The notes beneath the pieces are model-generated. The model was not told where the DNA came from. It searched no databases and was given only the letters and a program-made list of their open reading frames with translations. Shown here piece by piece: positions 58,259 through 64,000 of a stretch of 64,000 bases of DNA. The stretch lies in the NCBI GenBank assembly GCA_030015575.1, contig CM057337.1, positions 340,824,583 through 340,888,582 on the forward strand, written 5' to 3'. Origin of the DNA: Agapanthus africanus (lineage: Eukaryota > Streptophyta > Magnoliopsida > Asparagales > Amaryllidaceae). Every line of letters starts with the position of its first letter. Positions within the stretch are counted from its first letter, which is position 1. A program made the position numbers and the translations under genes.

Positions 58259-61200
58259 TGTCACGACCCGCAGGGTACGGAACGTGACTGGCGCTTAAGT
58301 TTACGAAACGTCTAAGGACGTCCGTAAAATAAGTAATCCAAAGCCCAGAAAACAAAACCAATTAAGCAAAAGAGTGAAGAAAACCCCAATCAGTTGAAAG
58401 CGAGTTTATCAAATAAGTCAGGTAAAACCCTCTTTGAAAACAACATCAATTTTTCCGAAAATTTCGGCAGAGTCTCCTTTGTAAATACTGGCCCCCAAAA
58501 TGGGTACAACAAAAATATATATGAATCCAACAAATAAGGCATCCCCAAGCGGGAGCTAGCTCTTCGCCACAAGGCGGTCATAAATCCCATGCAATATAAA
58601 GCAACAACATGCGAAATAACCATAATGAAGCATAAGAAAAACAGCATGTCGACTCAAGTGAGCTCGACCCCAAAATACAGCATAAAAGTCCACAAATCTC
58701 ACAGTCTCATCTCTAGGTCAATATACAATAATGCTGGTAGATACAGTAGATGGAGTGTACTAGATACAAAGAATATATAAGGTGGTACAAAAATAATGAT
58801 ATAACCCACCTAGGAGCAAAACCTCGAGTCCAGGCAAAGGAGGCAAAAGAACAAGTGCGCCCGCCGCTACTGTACTGACGGAGCGGACCTGCAAAAGGCT
58901 GTGGCACAACGGGGGTGAGTTGCCAACTCGTGAGTAATAAATAACATCTACAAAGGCTATCGTATGCATGCACACAAGCATCCTAGCATCTAAAATACAG
59001 GTATGACTGAATGCACTAGCAGGTGTGTATACAACATCAGTGTACTAATATGTATGCAACATGAATATCTGAGGTCTCAATAGGTATATATAAGAAACAT
59101 TTTATCTCTTTTTGTTTTTGAAACTCTTTTAGAATGCCAGCATAATACTCAAAGAATCGAGGAGAACCGGTGTCCAGCAACGACACCTAAAAGCTGTCTC
59201 AAATCTCATAAATCCATGTCATAGTGTCTCTGGCCTCAGCCATCCGGCTGACCCATCTCAATATCAATATCTCATCCTCTCGCGGCCCCGGTCGGTATCC
59301 TCTGGATATCCGCCGTGCCCAATGAAGTCACCGGTAGGTAATCCGTCCCCTGCCAGGCTCATCGTCAGCACCACGAGCTTCTTGCCCCGGGGTACCCTAC
59401 CGGGCCCACCATGTACCCGAGACGGTTCATCCAACTCCTCGAAACGGGTCTCAAAAACCACAGCAAACTCATGGTGGACGACACTTACATCACTAGAAAA
59501 CCGCAATTTACATATTTTAAAATATAATAAGTTTAGAAATTTTGCGGCTTTCCCCCGAAATCCAGAATATCACAAAATCTCATGAAATCCTCATAAATGC
59601 ATATGCCAATGATAATGAATGCATATGGTGTCAATAATCAAGTTGCGATGTATGATTGATAGATTAGGCATGAACAATTAATATGATGAAGTACATGCAC
59701 ATGAATAGCAATTCTACGATTTCATTTTAAGGAATTAAAACAATAGCGTAAGTTTAAGTATCAATTATAGTAAAAGGTTTCAATTTAAAGGTTATCTAGT
59801 GTGGTGGCATGGCAATTACCAGGGTGTGTGTGTAAGCATGAATAGTGCTCGTTCTGCATATAAAAACCCTGGCAATGGTGCAGGTGTCCTACAAAATGGT
59901 TTCGTATATGTATGTCAATATAGGGCATGAATGTGGCAAATAATCATACAAGTATTAAACCCCTAATTACTAACATCACTAAGAATCTTTTAAGTTACTA
60001 AAACTATCGGGCGGCTTGCGCCATCCAACGATAGTCCCCCGTAGATGTTACATCTACTCACCGAAATCCCTAGCTAGTCACGTCCGATCACCGCTTTCCC
60101 CTTTCGAGCCGCGTCTGACGTCTCCGCGACCGAACCTGGAATTACATCAATACCAAACATAAGGTTACATATCAAGAATGACGCAAAACCCAAACGAAAA
60201 TACTAGTGTTCACTAGCTAGGTACAACGTGCACAAAGTCCGCGGAACACACGCGAAAATCGCAAAAATCTACAAGAAAGTCGATTTGGCCGCCCGGCAAA
60301 ACTGAAACCCGATTACTCAAAAATCCGCACTCACGCATCCTAAACGTCATAGGATATCTCAAAAATATCATCAAGATCTCGCAAATAGTTCATCACAATA
60401 TTTTAATAAAAACTAGTAAGCACAAAACTTGCTAATTTGGTGCAACAACGAAAATTAAAGATAAGGTTATCACAATCCAACACAAACATCCAACCACACA
60501 ACTAGTTAGCCACAATCACATAATTCCAACTCATTTACCATGCTTCAAAACCATTTTCCAAACACAACCCTTTCTTGATTTTTTTCTTATTAGCAATTGC
60601 AATTAAAAAACCATACTAGAAAAACTTAACTAACACTAATTTCAAACCCAATAGCAAGTTCACCTCTTAGATTTAGGTTAGCAAAACACTAGATAGCAAA
60701 GTAAATTAATTAACCTAATAATATATTTCTAAACCCTAATTATAACTCAAGTCATGAACTATAAAAAACTAGATTAGAATTTAGCACAAAATTAACACTA
60801 CAACAATTTAACTTAAGAACTTAATCAAAAGAATTTAATTAGCAAGAAATTATACCTCAACTAAAGATCTAGAAAGAATAAATTTGCTTCAATGATGGTC
60901 TCATAGCACCATGATTCCAAGCAAGAGAGGCTAAGAAGAATGGATTAAGGATGTGGATTAATTTGTGAGGTTTAATTTGGATTTTAAAGGAATTTGAGAT
61001 GAGTTTTGAAGAGAAAAAGAGAAGGGAAAATGAGGGCTGCAGCAGGTCAAGGTCGGCTGCTGGAAGGAAGTGGGGAGAGTGAGGAAATGGTGAAAAAAAA
61101 AGTCAAAGGTCAAGCCCATACCAATTACCCAAAAACCCATACCCAAAATAACATATTTAAAACCCTTTTCATATCAATTTCCTCATGTGAGTACAAACAA

Positions 61201-61716
61201 AAAAGAAAGCAAGGAACTTCAAGACCTGCTGAAGGTGGGGCCGGCCTAGGGGGTGTGGGGATGAGTGTGAGTGGATACAAAGAGGTTTTATGCAAAAAGA
61301 CCCCCCACAAGTCCAAAATTGCAAGTTTTAGCTTAAAATTCAATAAATTTTGTTTTCTATAATAAAAATTAGTTAAAAATCAAAATAAAATACTAAAAAT
61401 TTATGTTACAACTATATTTTAATTAACATGATTTTAAAGCTTAATTTTAGCCCATTTAAATTTGTATTTATCGCTAATTTAATGTATTTTCTTACCGGCT
61501 TAAAATAATATAAAAAAATTGAAAAAAAAGGGGAAAATTTTTAAATGACCAAAATTTCAAAAGTAACTCATTAGCTACTAAAAACAAGCAATTACCTATC
61601 CATTTTAGGTATAATTAGTCCTAAACTGCAAAATAACAAAAAGACGGTTTTCGGAAAAATACCGAATTTTCACCGATTTTTAGGAAAACACCAAAACGAA
61701 TTTTCAAGGCGCTACA
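58259..61716 (-). mobile_element. H3: solo gypsy LTR (3,458 bp) inside E's LTR
   Basis: The ends are TGTCACGACCCGCAGGG and CAAGGCGCTACA, flanked by a perfect 5-bp TSD ATCAC (58254-58258 and 61717-61721). Alignment of E's LTR with F's shows that only H3 plus one ATCAC is extra. No coding domains, primer site or duplicated ends are inside, so a solo LTR is the simplest reading. It shares conserved LTR blocks with H2. The youngest event in this branch, since its TSD is still perfect. Confidence 0.8.
60041..60057 (-). promoter_or_regulatory. Conserved donor-like hairpin in H3
   Basis: GTAGAT-GTTAC-ATCTAC followed by TCACC on plus (GGTGAGTAGAT in reverse). The arms are identical to H2, with a different loop. 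Confidence 0.5.
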
Positions 61717-62832
61717 ATCACATACTGGTATTATTCTCGGTCCCTCACATATCTCATATGCGCTCCTATTTCATTTCCCTTGAGCCAGGAAACCTCTGTG
61801 TAGGACTCTAAAGACTCGTCAATACGCCGGCAGCAGGTGATGATCATATCAAACACCCACATGCCGCAAGCGGTCTGCTAAACGTAACGGCCACCCGGGT
61901 ATTGAGCGATCAGAAGATCGACGAGCGAGCCCGCTCACACTCCTGAGAATCCAACCAGTAACACCTACCGTACAGTCCAGTCTCGTCGTCTGATATGTCG
62001 CATATCTCGCCTAGGGGTGGTAAACGTCAGACCCCAATAGCTCGATAAGTCGTGTCGATATGAGGTCTATAACAGTTCGAGAAACTACTGGTAACACTTA
62101 CCAGTAAATCTCAGCAACCCTGGCCAGGGATTTCCGGTTATAGCCAATCGAACACAGCGCAACATCAACTCCCTATACCGGGAGAGACGAATCCCCTCCT
62201 ATCGCTCATTGCTTCCATGTGATTCGGGACTGTACCCAAAAACCACCGTTTTGCACGCCCTCTTGGACCTGGTAAGGTGGAAATCAAAGCACAGTGGGAA
62301 TCACACAAGACTCTATGACGATCTCGGGTCAACAGACTACTCTGTACCAGTGTCACCAGAGAACTGCCATCTGACGTAAGGTATAATACCATCTGGGAGT
62401 TCTCGGCGAGTCCGTCCAGTATACCCAGTCTCCACTGAGCACCCGTATATCATCTCTGATGTCAAACACCAATGGATATGGGATCATCCATCGCCCATCT
62501 GTATGGGTCGAGAAGGTATACGCTAGTCTACTCTGGTATATCGATGCCCTGTCTCGATACACCCACGACTAGGGACCTTGAAGGATGTACTTATGGACTA
62601 CCATGTCCCTATTAGTATGATCCGCATCATAGTCCAGGTAGTCAAGTACACATCCTAAGGGCTTTACCAACATGTAAAAAAGAGACAATCAGTGTACACG
62701 TTAAGGTAAAGAGCAACCATATAGCATACTATCATGTCGAGCAAGAAAGTCCTCCTTATATATGTCCAAGCATCCACTACAATATACATCCTATGTACAG
62801 TAATGGCCTCTAGAGCATACATATAACTAACA

Positions 62833-64000
62833 ATCTCCCACTTGCACTGGGGCCATCCGATAGCAGTGGTTGTAGTATCTCATACTCAACCATCCCAAAA
62901 AAAGTCTCTCTCTGGGAAAAGGCATTTGTGAGTGGATCCGCCGTGTTGTCCTCTGAGTCTTCTCTCCTTACCTTTATCACCTTGGAGATCAGCCATCTCC
63001 ATGATCAGGTGATACTGCCTTAGAATATGTCTGGATCACTGATGAGACGGGCGTTCCTAGGCATAAGCCACAACTCCATTGTCACACAATGGGAGGAACT
63101 AAGTTCATCTCATGAACAAATATACATCCAGACTGCCTCTTTGGTAGCATCTTAAGTAGCGATGTATCCAGCCTTTATCGTCTAGTAAGCCACGGTATTT
63201 AGCTTGGAACTCTTCCAACATACCGTCCCTCCACTGAGGGTAAAGACAATGCCTGTGACTGACATTCAGTCATCCTTATCACCCTGGAACACTTCCAGTG
63301 ATTCTCCCCAGGATCAATTGATACTATCTCACTACAACTAGTGAGAATCCTAACATCCATTTAGATCTATCTCATAGATCCAAAACCCAGGATTTAGGAG
63401 GTATCAGTTTGATCCTATATGGAGAATCATTGTGATAAGCGGAGATTGGTTGAGCGTAGCATAGGAAACTCCTTCCCTATCAAGAGTATGTCATCCATGT
63501 ACTCTACGAGGATCACCACCATACTCCCTACTACCTTTTTGTATATACAAGGTTCATCTACCATTTTGATGAAGTCAAACTATTTGACTACTACATCAAA
63601 ACAGATGTTCCAACTCCGCGATGTCTTCTTTATCATATAAAGCATCTTGCACACGTTTCCGCTGCTCCCACTGTCTACGAAGCCCTCTGGTTATGTACTT
63701 ACAGACGTTCTCTTCTAAAACATCATTTAGAAAAGCAGTTATGTCACACAACCACCAGATATCGTAGTTATGGTATGTAGCCGTGGCAAGTAGGATCTGG
63801 ATGGACTTAAGCATAGATCTTTAGAAAAGGTTTCAACATAATCCATACCTGGTTAATGATGCAAACCTTTTAACAAGTCTAGCTTTGAAAGTCTCAACTT
63901 TTTCATCTACACCAAGTAATCTTCTCAAGATATACTTGCTCCTGATGGGGATTTAACCCTTCAGATAAAGCAACTAAGTCCATACTTTGTTGGTGTCTAA
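62833..64000 (-). pseudogene. E pol, RNase H and part of RT, decayed, runs off the window
   Basis: It begins with the polypurine-tract complement at 62833-62846. RNase H sequence at about 62850-63240 and RT to 64000 can be followed by near-identity with F (12247-13430), including shared frame damage. The catalytic YVDD site reads YMDD here (codons 63490-63501), which in such a broken copy is probably random decay. The longest frames (73 codons) are fragments only. Confidence 0.78.

Larger units (their letters stand above)
57182..62832 (-). repeat. 3' LTR of element E, split by H3
   Basis: TGTAGGGTTCCTAGGCACAC at the left and CATATAACTAACA at the right mark an A-type LTR. Without H3 and one TSD copy it is about 2,188 bp, matching C and F. 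Its sequence is closest to F's LTRs. Its 5' partner is beyond the window. The five bases before it (ATTTC) should recur after that partner. Confidence 0.9.

Noticed and set aside
63490..63501. YMDD variant in E reverse transcriptase as an adaptive change
   Set aside because: The surrounding frame is badly broken, so random decay is more likely.

Overview
The window is plant nuclear DNA made entirely of retrotransposons. No host gene, tRNA, rRNA or CRISPR array could be supported. Seven Ty1/copia elements and three large Ty3/gypsy-type LTRs are nested up to four deep. The copia polymerases resemble the Angela/BARE lineage: 1.9-2.2 kb LTRs, an initiator-Met-tRNA primer site (TGGTATCAGAGCC), one gag-pol frame, and no env ORF between pol and the polypurine tract. 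The species cannot be named; an angiosperm is likely. Most boundaries rest on TG...CA ends plus 5-bp target-site duplications (TSDs) read directly.

Stratigraphy, using letters defined here. D (minus, oldest) carries G in its 3' LTR and the gypsy LTRs H1 and H2 in its pol. G (plus, from before base 1 to 47445) was hit by A (plus, 3587-24325, TSD GGTGG) and B (minus, 24869-45208, TSD AAGAG). F (minus, 10052-20417) sits inside A's pol. C (minus, 29934-40506, TSD TCTTC) sits inside B's gag. E (minus, 57182 to beyond the end) lies in H2, and solo LTR H3 (58259-61716, TSD ATCAC) lies in E's 3' LTR. LTR divergence agrees with nesting: about 28 differences by eye between C's LTRs (2,207 bp) and about 50 between B's (1,894 bp).

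Functionally, B is the only copy with a recognisable gag. Its gag-pol is one frame once C is disregarded, but it has one stop codon and Asn in place of the first catalytic Asp of integrase. A, C and F (2.2-kb LTRs; E probably belongs too) carry protease-integrase-RT-RNase H with no gag, a short unrelated segment taking its place. They look like pol-only elements that need Gag from elsewhere.

The long leaders (2-3 kb between primer site and first ORF) are the most unusual part. They hold (i) a GC-rich hairpin about 170-195 nt from the primer site, with compensatory changes between copies; (ii) a hairpin whose loop is complementary to part of the primer site; (iii) a tandemly duplicated ~90-bp module with an AT-rich hairpin; and (iv) three stem-loops whose 4-nt loop is identical within each element but different between elements. 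Item (iv) is the best candidate for an undescribed system.
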